DNA from: Phaeospirillum sp.
GTDB lineage: Bacteria > Pseudomonadota > Alphaproteobacteria > Rhodospirillales > Magnetospirillaceae
Reading direction: 5' to 3'
DNA: 64,000 nt
Assembly (NCBI GenBank): GCA_030651575.1
Contig: JAUSFB010000065.1
Span: forward strand, 1-64,000
Shown: piece by piece, positions 18,704 through 26,955 of the stretch
Layout: every line of letters starts with the position of its first letter
Position numbering within the stretch: position 1 is the stretch's first letter
Made by a program: the position numbers and the translations under genes
Notes under the pieces: generated by a model
The model's input: the letters and a program-made list of their open reading frames with translations, nothing else
Told to the model about the DNA's origin: nothing
Database searches by the model: none

Positions 18704-19603
18704 ATGACCGCCTATCTGGCCGCGCCGGGCTTCGAGGCTGATCTGCGCGCCGAATTGGGCGAGGTGGCCGAGGAGCATGGCCGCCTGATGCTGGTTCCCG
18801 GCCCGCCCCGGCCCGCCGCCTGGGCTCAGAACATCTGGCTCGATCCCGTCCTCCACGAGGTGGCGTCCATCGGCGAGGCGGCCAAGGCGTTGCGCGCCAT
18901 CCAACGCAACTGGTGGCCCTATGAATTCCATCTGCACCGCCGCACCGCCCTGCTGGTGGACAAGCTGCCCAAGGTCTCGGCCAAGCCGCTGGGCTTTGGT
19001 CAACCGGCCCCCGCCGCGCCACTGGGCTCGTTCGTCTGGCTGGACGAGCGCCGGCTGCTGGCTTCGGCCGCCTGCTCCAGCGCCTTTCCCAATGGCGAGG
19101 TCAGCCTGATCGAGGACCGCCAGACGCCGCCCAACCGCGCCTATCTCAAGCTATGGGAGGCCCTGACCCTGGCCGACCGCTGGCCCAAGCCGGGCGAACG
19201 TTGCCTCGATCTGGGCGCCAGTCCGGGGGGCTGGACCTGGGTCCTGGCCTCCACCGGGGCTCGGGTGATCAGCATCGACAAGGCCCCGCTGGCCCCGGCC
19301 ATCGCCGCCATGGCCAATGTGGAACACCGTCTGGGCAGCGCCTTTGGTCTGGAACCGGCCGAGATCGGCCCGGTGGACTGGCTGTGTTCGGACGTGATCT
19401 GCTATCCCGAGCGGCTGTGGACGCTGGTGGAGCGATGGCGGACCTCCGGCCTCGCCCGCAACTTCATCTGCACTTTGAAATTCCAGGGCGACACCGACCA
19501 CGCCGCCGCCCGCCTGTTCGCCTCGGTTCCCGGCTCGCGTCTGGTTCACCTGTCGCACAACAAACACGAACTGACCTGGATGCTGATCGCGGAAGAAAGC
19601 TGA
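18704..19603 (+). CDS. SAM-dependent rRNA methyltransferase, RlmM-like
   Basis: 299 aa Rossmann-fold methyltransferase of the FtsJ/RlmM type. SAM-binding motif I is CLDLGASPGGWTWVLASTG (about 166-184), with a following acidic residue in ISIDKAPL and a DVICYPER region. The N-terminal half (about 1-150) matches the accessory part seen in the 23S rRNA C2498 2'-O-methyltransferase group, but the protein is shorter than the E. coli enzyme. The start ATG at 18704 has GAGGGA about nine bases upstream. It is co-oriented with the lipid A genes after a 25-base gap, so it may be carried on the same transcript without functional connection. Confidence 0.7.
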   Translation: MTAYLAAPGFEADLRAELGEVAEEHGRLMLVPGPPRPAAWAQNIWLDPVLHEVASIGEAAKALRAIQRNWWPYEFHLHRRTALLVDKLPKVSAKPLGFGQPAPAAPLGSFVWLDERRLLASAACSSAFPNGEVSLIEDRQTPPNRAYLKLWEALTLADRWPKPGERCLDLGASPGGWTWVLASTGARVISIDKAPLAPAIAAMANVEHRLGSAFGLEPAEIGPVDWLCSDVICYPERLWTLVERWRTSGLARNFICTLKFQGDTDHAAARLFASVPGSRLVHLSHNKHELTWMLIAEES

Positions 19604-19700
19604 AATCCGCCAAACGCTGAAAACCACCGGCCTTGCCTGATTATATCCTTGGGAGTAAACCAGTACCCATTGGAAATAATTCATCGGGTTCGGGGGCTTC

Positions 19701-20804
19701 ATGGCCGTACCAACACTTCCACCGCCGGTCGAAATCGACACGGACACCAAGAAAGCCGTCATCGAAGGCCTGAAGAAGGTGCTGACCGCCTTCCAGCAGG
19801 CTGGGCTGGTGGATGGGGCCACCACCTATCAGCAGATCATTTCCAACCCGGCGGTGCTGCAATCCTTCATCCGGACCTTTCAGGACCAGCGCGCGCTGGT
19901 CGATGACATCGTGCGCGCCAAAAGCGGCGGGGAGCCGGTGCGGGACGAGGCGACGCCGCTGATCTGCGGCATCAGCCTGGCTCAGATCCAGCAGCTCCTG
20001 GTCCGCACCTGCGCCAAGAAGGTGTTCGAGGCCGGCAAGCCCATGGAGACCGTCACCGAGACGATCACCAAGAAAAGCATGTTCGGCCTGATCAAGAAAA
20101 TCGAGCAGGTCGAGCGCCAAAGCGTCGATCCGGTGGAAGAGCGCAAGGTCCGCGAACTGACCCGCTACATCGCCTTCGGTTGGCAGCTGTCGCTGCTCGA
20201 CGCCTATCGCTCCATGCTGAGTTATCCCCAGATCATGGAAATCGGCGAAGATATCGTCGCGTTGCAGTCGATCGAGAATATCGAGGCGGTGTCCAGGTTC
20301 GACCCCGGCCAGTTGAAGAAAGTCAAGACCGCCGTCGGCGCCGATTTCGGCGCCATCCTGGCCGACCGCCCCCAGGCGATCAACGGCATTTCGGTGTGGA
20401 ACCGGGAGATGTACGAGTTCTACCGCAAGACCCTGGGCGACAAGGCCTGGGCGTTCTTTGCCCGCGATTCCGCCTTCTTCAACGTCTGCGCCGCCCTGGA
20501 CAAGCCGGTGGCCAAGATCTTCGGCGAGATGCTGTGCTATATCGCGGCCGAGAATCTGACCGAAATCCAGCGCCTCAATATCGACAAGGTCGAAGTCGTG
20601 GTCCACGGGCTGACCAGCGCCTTCGGCAATCGCCTGCCCCATATCCTGGCCATTCCGTCATTCGGCAAGGATATCTTGCGCAAGATGGTCGACAACCTGA
20701 TCCACATGCAGCAGGAGAAGGATAAACTGATGTTCTCCTTCGCCCTGTCCTTCAAGGCGATGGTCCCCGCCGTGGATGAATGGATGGCGAATCTCAAGCA
20801 TTAG
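19701..20804 (+). CDS. Conserved-looking hypothetical protein, 367 aa
   Basis: I do not recognise a family. The protein appears soluble, with no signal peptide and no clear membrane segment. It is strongly helical, with Lys/Glu-rich stretches around KKSMFGLIKKIEQVE and an aromatic block near WNREMYEFYRKTLGDKAW. Cys residues occur singly. Codon use is typical of the window, so it is a real gene of this genome and not a recent arrival. It ends by overlapping the convergent dehydrogenase-like gene by four bases. The 97 bases upstream contain no obvious promoter. Confidence 0.75.
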   Translation: MAVPTLPPPVEIDTDTKKAVIEGLKKVLTAFQQAGLVDGATTYQQIISNPAVLQSFIRTFQDQRALVDDIVRAKSGGEPVRDEATPLICGISLAQIQQLLVRTCAKKVFEAGKPMETVTETITKKSMFGLIKKIEQVERQSVDPVEERKVRELTRYIAFGWQLSLLDAYRSMLSYPQIMEIGEDIVALQSIENIEAVSRFDPGQLKKVKTAVGADFGAILADRPQAINGISVWNREMYEFYRKTLGDKAWAFFARDSAFFNVCAALDKPVAKIFGEMLCYIAAENLTEIQRLNIDKVEVVVHGLTSAFGNRLPHILAIPSFGKDILRKMVDNLIHMQQEKDKLMFSFALSFKAMVPAVDEWMANLKH

Positions 20805-21643
20805 CCGGTCGGCGTGACGATTCCCGCCAACCCTTCGCGATAGCTGGGATATTTCAGCGCGACTCCCAGCTCATCCTTCATGCGGCGATTGTCGACCCGC
20901 TTGTTGTCCGCGTAAAAACTGAGCGCCATGGGCGACAGGGTGGTCTTGGCCTCGTCCCAGGGCAGTTCCGGCGGCGGCTCGACTCCCAGCAGGCGGCAGG
21001 CATGGGCGATGACCTCCTGGGGGGGGGCCGCGTCGTCGTCGCACAGATTATAGATCGCTCCCGGAGCCGGCCGCGCCAGCGAAGCCAGGACGGCCTGGGC
21101 GATGTCATCCACATGGATACGGCTGAACACCTGACCCGGCTTGTTGATCCGCCGCGCCTCGCCGGCCCGGACCGTGTCGATGGCCGAGCGGCCCGGCCCA
21201 TAGATGCCGGCCAGCCGAAAGATATGAACCGGCAGGCCGCTGGCTTGCCAGGCCCGTTCAGCGGCAAGGCGGCGGCGCGAGCGGTCGAGGGTAGGGGCGG
21301 GCGGCGTGCTCTCGTCGACCCAGCCGCCGCCGTGATCGCCATAGACTCCGGTGGTGGACAGATAACCGACCCAGCCGGGGGCCAGAGCCCGGATCGCCGC
21401 GCCCATGACGTCCAGCACCGGATCGCCGGCCCCGTCAGGCGGCACCGAGGACAGAACCGCCGTCACGCCATCCAGCGCGCCGTCCGGAAGGGGATGATCG
21501 CGGTCAAACGGCAGGACGGCGATGCCGGGCAGGTCGGGACACTCGCCGGACCGGCTGGTGCCGGCGACGCTCCACCCGGCGGCCAGCAGGCGACGCGCGA
21601 TCACCCGACCGGAAAACCCCAGCCCGAACAGGAAGAGCTTCAC
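20801..21643 (-). CDS. NAD(P)-binding Rossmann-fold protein (YeeZ-like SDR)
   Basis: Atypical extended short-chain dehydrogenase/epimerase, 280 aa. The dinucleotide motif FLFGLGFSGRVIARRLL lies at residues 4-20, followed by a basic residue in GTSRSG that suggests NADP. STTGVYGDHGG carries the YG pair seen in the YeeZ/NAD-epimerase group, and FRLAGIYGPGRS is the usual RLxxxYGPGR element. The substrate is unknown. The gene lies directly downstream of ctrA in the same direction (stop and start adjacent), so it could be read through from ctrA. Confidence 0.75.
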   Translation of the reverse strand: MKLFLFGLGFSGRVIARRLLAAGWSVAGTSRSGECPDLPGIAVLPFDRDHPLPDGALDGVTAVLSSVPPDGAGDPVLDVMGAAIRALAPGWVGYLSTTGVYGDHGGGWVDESTPPAPTLDRSRRRLAAERAWQASGLPVHIFRLAGIYGPGRSAIDTVRAGEARRINKPGQVFSRIHVDDIAQAVLASLARPAPGAIYNLCDDDAAPPQEVIAHACRLLGVEPPPELPWDEAKTTLSPMALSFYADNKRVDNRRMKDELGVALKYPSYREGLAGIVTPTG

Positions 21644-22354
21644 CTAGCCGGCCTTGGCGCGATGGCCAGCCTGGGGGGCCTCGGGATCGCGCAGGACATA
21701 GCCGCGACCCCATACCGTCTCGATATAGGACTCGCCGCCGGTGGCGGTGGACAGCTTCTTGCGCAGCTTGCAGATGAAGACGTCGATAATCTTCAGCTCG
21801 GGCTCGTCGATGCCGCCATAGAGGTGGTTGAGGAACTGTTCCTTGGTCAGGGTCTGGCCCTTGCGCAGACTCAGCAGTTCCAAAATACCGTATTCCTTGG
21901 CGGTCAGGTGCAGCGGCTCGCCGGACACCGCGACAGTACGGGCATCCAGATTGACCGACAGCTTGCCGGTCTCGATCCTGGACTGGGCGTGGCCCTTGGA
22001 GCGGCGAACGATGGCCTGGATGCGGGCGACCAGCTCGCCCTTGTCGAACGGCTTGGTCAGGTAATCGTCGGCGCCCGAGCCCAGGCCCTTGATCTTCTTG
22101 TCCGGCTCGGTCAGTCCCGACAAGATCAGCACCGGCGTCTCGATCCGGGCCGAGCGCAGCCGGCGCAACACCTCGTAACCGTCCATGTCGGGCAGCATCA
22201 GGTCCAGCAGGATGATGTCGTAATCATAGAGCTTGCCGATCTCAAGGCCGTCCTCGCCGAGGGCAGTCGTATCCACGACCATGCCTTCGGCCTTGAGCAT
22301 GGCTTCGATGACTTTCGACATCATCGGATCATCTTCGACTACCAGAACGCGCAT
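21644..22354 (-). CDS. ctrA: Cell-cycle response regulator CtrA
   Basis: OmpR-family transcription factor, 236 aa. The receiver domain (1-120) has acidic residues EDD at 7-9, phosphoacceptor Asp51 in IILLDLMLP and Lys in LTKPFDKGE. The winged-helix domain (about 130-230) includes the CtrA-diagnostic [17 protein letters not shown] and WGRGYVL. In magnetospirilla and relatives CtrA controls flagellar and motility genes more than viability. It is divergent from fliI across a 112-base gap that carries a TTAACCAT half-site, suggesting autoregulation and control of fliI-fliJ. Confidence 0.95.
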   Translation of the reverse strand: MRVLVVEDDPMMSKVIEAMLKAEGMVVDTTALGEDGLEIGKLYDYDIILLDLMLPDMDGYEVLRRLRSARIETPVLILSGLTEPDKKIKGLGSGADDYLTKPFDKGELVARIQAIVRRSKGHAQSRIETGKLSVNLDARTVAVSGEPLHLTAKEYGILELLSLRKGQTLTKEQFLNHLYGGIDEPELKIIDVFICKLRKKLSTATGGESYIETVWGRGYVLRDPEAPQAGHRAKAG

Positions 22355-22392
22355 CGATAGGGTTCCCGGTTTCTTTCCGTCTCCACGATATC

Positions 22393-22400
22393 TTAACCAT
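22393..22400 (+). promoter_or_regulatory. Candidate CtrA half-site between ctrA and fliI
   Basis: TTAACCAT lies in the divergent gap between ctrA and fliI, 67 bases upstream of the fliI start. It matches the short CtrA recognition motif described in Caulobacter. A full TTAA-N7-TTAA box is not present, so this is suggestive only. Confidence 0.35.
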
Positions 22401-22466
22401 AAGGGGGTATTCTGGCCAGTTCAAGCCGACTAAACTTCTTGGACTGAATGACGGGAGAGGCTCGCC

Positions 22467-23819
22467 TTGAAATTTCTTGTCCGCAACCTGATCAATGACA
22501 TCGAGCGGGTCTCCAATATCCAGGTTTATGGTCGGGTGGCCGGAGTCCAGGGCATGCTGCTGGAAGCCGGCGGCGTGCAACGGACCATCTCGGTGGGCGA
22601 TCGCTGCAACGTCATCGCGCGCGACGGGCGCAAGGTGGTGTGCGAGGTGGTGGGCTTCCGCCAGGGTCGCGCCCTGCTGATGCCGTTCTCTGCCATCGAG
22701 GGAATCGGGCTGGGCTGCCGGACCGAGGTTCAAGACGCCGAGCCGGTGATCTATCCCGACCATGGCTGGCTGGGCCGCTGTATCAACGGCTTTGGCGAGC
22801 CGGTGGACGGGCTGGGGCCGCTGCCCAACGGCGACGTGGCCTTTCCCATCCGCAACCCGCCACCGCCGGCCCATTCCCGGTCTCGGGTGGTGGGCAAGAT
22901 CGATCTGGGCGTGCGGGCGGTGAACAGCTTCCTGACCTGCTGCCGGGGCCAGCGCATGGGCATCTTCGCCGGCTCGGGTGTCGGCAAGTCGTCGCTGTTG
23001 TCCATGATGGCGCGCAACACCTCGGCCGACATCTCGGTGATCGGGCTGATCGGCGAACGCGGCCGCGAAGCGCGCGAATTCATCGAAGACGACCTGGGGC
23101 CGGAGGGCATGAAGCGCGCTGTGGTCGTGGTCTCGACCTCGGACGAAAGCCCGCTGATGCGGCGCCAGGCCGCCTATGTCACCCTGGCGGTGGCGGAATA
23201 TTTCCGCGACGACGGCCTCGACGTGCTGTGCATGATGGATTCGGTGACCCGCTTCGCCATGGCCCAGCGCGAAATTTCACTGTCGGCGGGCGAGCCGCCG
23301 GCCTCGAAGGGCTATACCCCCACCGTCTTCGCCGAGTTGCCCCGCCTGCTGGAGCGCGCCGGACCGGGCGTGGGCAAGGGCTCGATCACCGGCCTGTTCA
23401 CCGTGCTGGTGGACGCCGACGACCATAACGAGCCCATCGCCGACGCGGTGCGCGGTATTCTCGACGGTCATATCGTGCTGGATCGCGGCATCGCCGAGCG
23501 TGGCCGCTATCCCGCCATCAACATCCTGCGCAGCGTATCGCGAACCATGCCAGCCTGCAACAATGCCCAGGAAAACGATCTGGTCCGCCGCGCCCGCTCG
23601 CTGCTGTCCACCTACGAGGACATGGCCGAACTGATCCGCCTGGGCGCGTATCGTCGCGGCACCGACCCGGCGGTGGACGAAGCCATCCACTATTACCCGG
23701 CCATCGAGGCCTTTTTGGGCCAGCTGAAAACCGACGCCACCAACCTGCCCGACTGCTACGCCCAACTGGCCGAGATCCTCGGCATGCCGTTCGACGGCGA
23801 CGGCATGGGAAAGAAGTAG
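22467..23819 (+). CDS. fliI: Flagellum-specific export ATPase FliI
   Basis: Hexameric ATPase that energises flagellar type III export at the cytosolic face of the basal body. 450 aa. An N-terminal beta-barrel (about 10-80) precedes the F1-like core, with Walker A GSGVGKSS (about 170-177), [13 protein letters not shown], Walker B region [16 protein letters not shown] and the C-terminal helical domain. The TTG start at 22467 is supported by GGGAGAGG at 22453-22460. fliJ follows after an intercistronic repeat, and the pair diverges from ctrA. No other flagellar genes lie in the window. Confidence 0.95.
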   Translation: MKFLVRNLINDIERVSNIQVYGRVAGVQGMLLEAGGVQRTISVGDRCNVIARDGRKVVCEVVGFRQGRALLMPFSAIEGIGLGCRTEVQDAEPVIYPDHGWLGRCINGFGEPVDGLGPLPNGDVAFPIRNPPPPAHSRSRVVGKIDLGVRAVNSFLTCCRGQRMGIFAGSGVGKSSLLSMMARNTSADISVIGLIGERGREAREFIEDDLGPEGMKRAVVVVSTSDESPLMRRQAAYVTLAVAEYFRDDGLDVLCMMDSVTRFAMAQREISLSAGEPPASKGYTPTVFAELPRLLERAGPGVGKGSITGLFTVLVDADDHNEPIADAVRGILDGHIVLDRGIAERGRYPAINILRSVSRTMPACNNAQENDLVRRARSLLSTYEDMAELIRLGAYRRGTDPAVDEAIHYYPAIEAFLGQLKTDATNLPDCYAQLAEILGMPFDGDGMGKK

Positions 23820-23822
23820 GGT

Positions 23823-23942
23823 GCCGGCGCCCGAGGCCCATTCACACCGACGAACCGACCGGCTCGGAATTACAGCCACGGGCCGGCGCGGCCCATGGTG
23901 TGCGAGCCAAGGGGCCGGACGGCCCCGCCCGGCGCTTGAGGG
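23823..23942 (+). repeat. Intercistronic structured repeat, copy 2 (fliI-fliJ)
   Basis: Occupies almost the whole gap between the fliI stop and the fliJ start. The end motif CCCGGCGCTTGAGGG lies at 23928-23942, and a degenerate copy lies at the fliI end (23823-23839). A hairpin GGGGCC/GGCCCC with loop GGAC lies at 23911-23926, in the position held by different bases in the other copies. A second hairpin pairs CGAACC with GGCTCG near 23851-23866, using a wobble. GAGGG at 23938-23942 is 9 nt before the fliJ ATG. Confidence 0.78.
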
Positions 23943-23951
23943 CCATTCATA

Positions 23952-24386
23952 ATGGCCCAGAAAGGTCTTAAAACCCTCATCCGGCTGTCCAAGTGGACCG
24001 TGGACGAGAAGCAGCGGATTTTGGTGGGGCTCCAGGGCCGCGAGGACGAAATTCTGTCTTGGATCAAGCAGTCCGAGGAGCAGTTGAAGGAGGAACAGCG
24101 GGTCGCCGCCGAGGATTCCACCGGGGTCGGCTTCTCCTATGGCGCCTTCGCCAATGCCTGGCTGGGGCGGCGGCAGCAGCTGTTCGCCATGCTGGAGATG
24201 ATCCGGGCCGAGATCATCCGAGCCCGCGAGGAATTGGCCGAAGCGTTCAACGAGTTGAAGACCTACGAACTGACCCAGCGCGAGCGCGACCGCCGGGCTC
24301 AGGCCGAGCGCGACAAGAAGGAACAGGCCTTCCTCGACGAAATCGGCCTCAATATCCACCGCCGCAAAGATAAGGACGAGGGTTAA
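23952..24386 (+). CDS. fliJ: Flagellar export chaperone/stalk FliJ
   Basis: 144-aa coiled-coil protein, almost entirely helical. Long amphipathic stretches occur at about 50-70 and 85-135, and the charged tail is typical of FliJ, which bridges the FliI ATPase ring to the export gate. Sequence identity between FliJ proteins is low, so the call leans on size, coiled-coil character and its place directly after fliI. The start ATG at 23952 follows GAGGG of the intercistronic repeat. Confidence 0.85.
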   Translation: MAQKGLKTLIRLSKWTVDEKQRILVGLQGREDEILSWIKQSEEQLKEEQRVAAEDSTGVGFSYGAFANAWLGRRQQLFAMLEMIRAEIIRAREELAEAFNELKTYELTQRERDRRAQAERDKKEQAFLDEIGLNIHRRKDKDEG

Positions 24387-24634
24387 GGGCCGGCGAGGCC
24401 AGCACGTTCTGTGGGTGCCGGTCCTCGCCGTCCGTGGCGGTCTCGCGCTCCGAACGGGGGGAGGGATACGCGGGATCCGTCATCGTCCCGCGTGGTCTCC
24501 CTGAGATTGGAGCGCGGGGCTGCCAGGGACCGCGAACAGCGGAAGGGGGGGATGCCGGAGGCGACCCTGACTGCACAGTAGAATAATTCAACACTATGGG
24601 CCTGACAAGATCATTCTGCGGCGCTAATGGCGGA
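24387..24634. other. Intergenic region with a strong hairpin, no gene recognised
   Basis: A 248-base gap between fliJ and the convergent extensin-like gene. It contains a perfect 8-bp stem ACGCGGGA/TCCCGCGT at 24468-24475 and 24486-24493 with a 10-base loop, flanked by GGGAG and CTCCC runs that could extend it. No T-run follows, and no coding frame with plausible start was seen. It could be a terminator region or a small RNA, but nothing more can be supported. Confidence 0.4.
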
Positions 24635-25333
24635 TCAGTAGCCGCACAGCCGGTGTGGGCCGATATCCAGGTGGAGATGGTCGTTGTGCAGGCGATTGTG
24701 ATTGGGGGTGAGCACCACGTTGAAATGCTCGCACGAGGCCCGCGCCACCTCCTGGAGGAACTCGCTGCGCTTACCGGCGCCTTTCCAGTCCTTCTTGACC
24801 GAGATCGCCGTACCGTCGGCCAGCTCGAATCCCCCGATATCGATGGCCTGGCCCCTGGCGTGCTCGGACAGGCGGCCACCCCGGCTGCCGCCCGCGCCGG
24901 CGGCGGCGACGGTGGTTTCGGTCCGCCGGGTGCGGCAGTCATAGGTGCCCATATGGACCAGCCGCGCCACCCTTTGGCCAAAGACCTTCATGGCGGCGGG
25001 TTCCACCACCAGGGCCTCGAACCGCTCGATAGTGCGGGCCATGGAGCAAGACAGCATACCCGGCCGGTTCCAACTCAACCGGGCGTCGCCGCTGACCTTG
25101 ACCGGATTGGGGATGCGGCAAGCGCCCGCCGGACCGGGGGCCTGGGGCTCGAACACGACACGGCGGTCGCGCAACTCCTTCAGGCAGGCGGCATCGGGGT
25201 CGAGAACCGGCGGCGGCGCGACCGCGACCGGGCGCAGCGGCGCGGCGCAGGCCCCGACCAGCAGAACACCCAGGATGACGATGGCGCGACGAATGGACAA
25301 GGGGGCGCATCCGCAAGATGGAATTCCAACCAT
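24635..25333 (-). CDS. Extensin-like lipoprotein (peptidase M15-type fold)
   Basis: 232-aa predicted lipoprotein. The lipobox is LLVGAC at about residues 23-28. After a Pro-rich linker the C-terminal extensin-like domain contains SEHARGQAIDIGGF and NDHLHLDIGPHRLC, whose His and Asp residues match the zinc-binding pattern of D-Ala-D-Ala carboxypeptidases in this superfamily. Cys residues at conserved spots suggest disulphides in the periplasm. A peptidoglycan role is likely but unproven. The start at 25333 lacks a clear ribosome site; TTG at 25300 would still leave a short lipoprotein signal. Confidence 0.8.
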   Translation of the reverse strand: MVGIPSCGCAPLSIRRAIVILGVLLVGACAAPLRPVAVAPPPVLDPDAACLKELRDRRVVFEPQAPGPAGACRIPNPVKVSGDARLSWNRPGMLSCSMARTIERFEALVVEPAAMKVFGQRVARLVHMGTYDCRTRRTETTVAAAGAGGSRGGRLSEHARGQAIDIGGFELADGTAISVKKDWKGAGKRSEFLQEVARASCEHFNVVLTPNHNRLHNDHLHLDIGPHRLCGY

Positions 25334-25419
25334 CTAGCGGAATTATCGCGGAAAAGTCACGACATATCATGTCGCTGCGGACAGATCTTAATCAAACAGG
25401 TTAATGATTGGTTAAGATC

Positions 25420-25743
25420 TTACGCCAGCTTGACCGCCGTTCCATTGGCCGAGACGATCAGCATGGTCTTGCTGTCGCCGCCCACCACTTCGTAATCCAG
25501 ATCGACTCCGATCACGGCGTCGGCGCCCAACTCGGCGGCGCGGGCCTGGAGATCGGCCAGAGCGGCCTGCTTGGCCTCGCCCAAAATCTTCTCGTAGGAG
25601 CCGCTGCGGCCGCCGACGATGTCGCGCACGCTGGCCAGCATGTCGCGAAAAATATTGGTGCCCATCACGGCGTCGCCCGACACGATGCCGAGATAGGTGG
25701 TGACGTTGCGGCCATCGACGCCGTCGGTGGTGGTGATGATCAT
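25420..25743 (-). CDS. YbjQ/DUF74 heavy-metal-binding domain protein
   Basis: 107 aa, a normal size for the UPF0145 family, which forms pentamers of unknown function. Recognisable segments are [12 protein letters not shown] at the N-terminus, [18 protein letters not shown] and [19 protein letters not shown]. The ATG at 25743 is chosen because a strong ribosome site, GAGGAGGA, lies 5-6 bases upstream; a start at 25812 would add unconserved residues. It is divergent from mog. Confidence 0.88.
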   Translation of the reverse strand: MIITTTDGVDGRNVTTYLGIVSGDAVMGTNIFRDMLASVRDIVGGRSGSYEKILGEAKQAALADLQARAAELGADAVIGVDLDYEVVGGDSKTMLIVSANGTAVKLA

Positions 25744-25849
25744 GCGGTCCTCCTCGGAAGTGAAGTCCAAGGCTTCATCATAGCCTTGACCTGGGGCGGT
25801 GGCTGTCTCCAAACTCGCCGCCTCGAAAATTTGTCAGGACCGCTCTCCC

Positions 25850-26386
25850 ATGACCGAGCAAGTGCCCATCGGCATCGTCACCATCTCCGACCGCGCCAGC
25901 CAGGGAGTCTACGAAGACAAGGGGGGGCCGGCCATCCATGCCGAGCTGACCCGCTTCTTGTCGACACCGTGGCGGCCGGTGGCGCGGGTGATCGCCGACG
26001 AGCAACCGCTGATCGAAGAAACCCTGAAGGAGTTGGCCGATCAGGAAGGCTGCGCCCTGATCGTCACTACCGGCGGCACCGGCCCGGCACCGCGCGACGT
26101 GACGCCCGAAGCCACCCAGGCGGTGTGCGACAAGATGATGCCGGGCTTCGGCGAGCTGATGCGCCTGGAAAGCCTGAAGGTGGTCACCACCGCCATCCTG
26201 TCGCGCCAGACCGCCGGCATCCGGGGCCGCAGCCTGATCGTCAATCTGCCGGGCAAGCCCTCGGCCATCGCCGATTGCCTGGTGGCGGTGATGCCGGCCA
26301 TCCCCTATTGCATCGACCTGATCGGCGGCGGTTTCATCGACACCGACCCGGCGGTGTGCAAGGCGTTCCGGCCCAAGGCGAAGTGA
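25850..26386 (+). CDS. mog: Molybdopterin adenylyltransferase
   Basis: Adenylates molybdopterin during molybdenum cofactor synthesis. 178 aa, MoaB/Mog fold. Key segments are GIVTISDRASQGVYEDKGG, IVTTGGTGPAPRDVTPEAT (substrate-binding loop with the catalytic-type Asp) and LIVNLPGKPSA. The additional length and the GVYEDKGGPAI segment favour Mog over MoaB. No other moa or moe gene is nearby, so it stands alone here. The start is ATG at 25850 and the protein runs from MTEQVPIG. Confidence 0.9.
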   Translation: MTEQVPIGIVTISDRASQGVYEDKGGPAIHAELTRFLSTPWRPVARVIADEQPLIEETLKELADQEGCALIVTTGGTGPAPRDVTPEATQAVCDKMMPGFGELMRLESLKVVTTAILSRQTAGIRGRSLIVNLPGKPSAIADCLVAVMPAIPYCIDLIGGGFIDTDPAVCKAFRPKAK

Positions 26387-26492
26387 CGCCGGCTGTCCCG
26401 TGACATAACTTTATATCGGACTATTGACCGGGCTCAAGGTGAAGCGGCGGCGCGCCTGTTGATGTGATGCTCCACCTTCGGAGCTTCCTCGC

Positions 26493-26888
26493 ATGACCGT
26501 GATCGCCGCTTCCCTCGACCCCAAGGCCGAAATGCTGGCCCTGCTGAACAACGCCGTCGCCGCCCACGCCAATGTGGTGCAAATCCGCGTGGCGGGAGAC
26601 GACGCCATGGTCGAGACCCTGGCCACCGGCGCGGTAGTCGCGACGGCGGGCTGGACCCTGGCGCGGTGCGCCCAGGCCCTGCCGGCGGTATTCGGCCTGT
26701 GCGACGGCGCCGACGACTACGAATACGGCAGCACCCGCACCGCCCGCATGACCGGCGAGAAGGCCCCCCTGCCCCCCGGCGTCACCATGGTGTTCATCCA
26801 GTTCTTCCCGGCCCGCGACGGCCAGCGCCACTTGGTGGCGCGGCTGACCTACGACTCCGACACCTGCTGCGGCACCTGCGGCGGCTGA
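26493..26888 (+). CDS. Small orphan protein with Cys-rich tail
   Basis: 131 aa, no family recognised. It looks soluble, with no signal peptide. The most distinctive part is the C-terminus, DSDTCCGTCGG, with three Cys in five residues followed by Gly-Gly, which could bind a metal or be processed. The middle has GADDYEYGS and a GEKAPLPPGV segment. Codon use fits the genome. It is preceded by a 106-base gap after mog and followed by a hairpin before the convergent MFS gene. Confidence 0.65.
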   Translation: MTVIAASLDPKAEMLALLNNAVAAHANVVQIRVAGDDAMVETLATGAVVATAGWTLARCAQALPAVFGLCDGADDYEYGSTRTARMTGEKAPLPPGVTMVFIQFFPARDGQRHLVARLTYDSDTCCGTCGG

Positions 26889-26917
26889 TATATTTCCGAA
26901 CATGGACGGCGGAGAAT

Positions 26918-26939
26918 CCGGGAGGCGTCAACCTCCCGG
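26918..26939. terminator. Hairpin between convergent genes
   Basis: A perfect 8-bp inverted repeat, CCGGGAGG/CCTCCCGG, with a 6-base loop between the small orphan gene and the convergent MFS gene. No clear T-run follows on either strand, so termination is plausible but not certain. Confidence 0.45.
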
Positions 26940-26955
26940 TTGGGACTCCCCAGGC

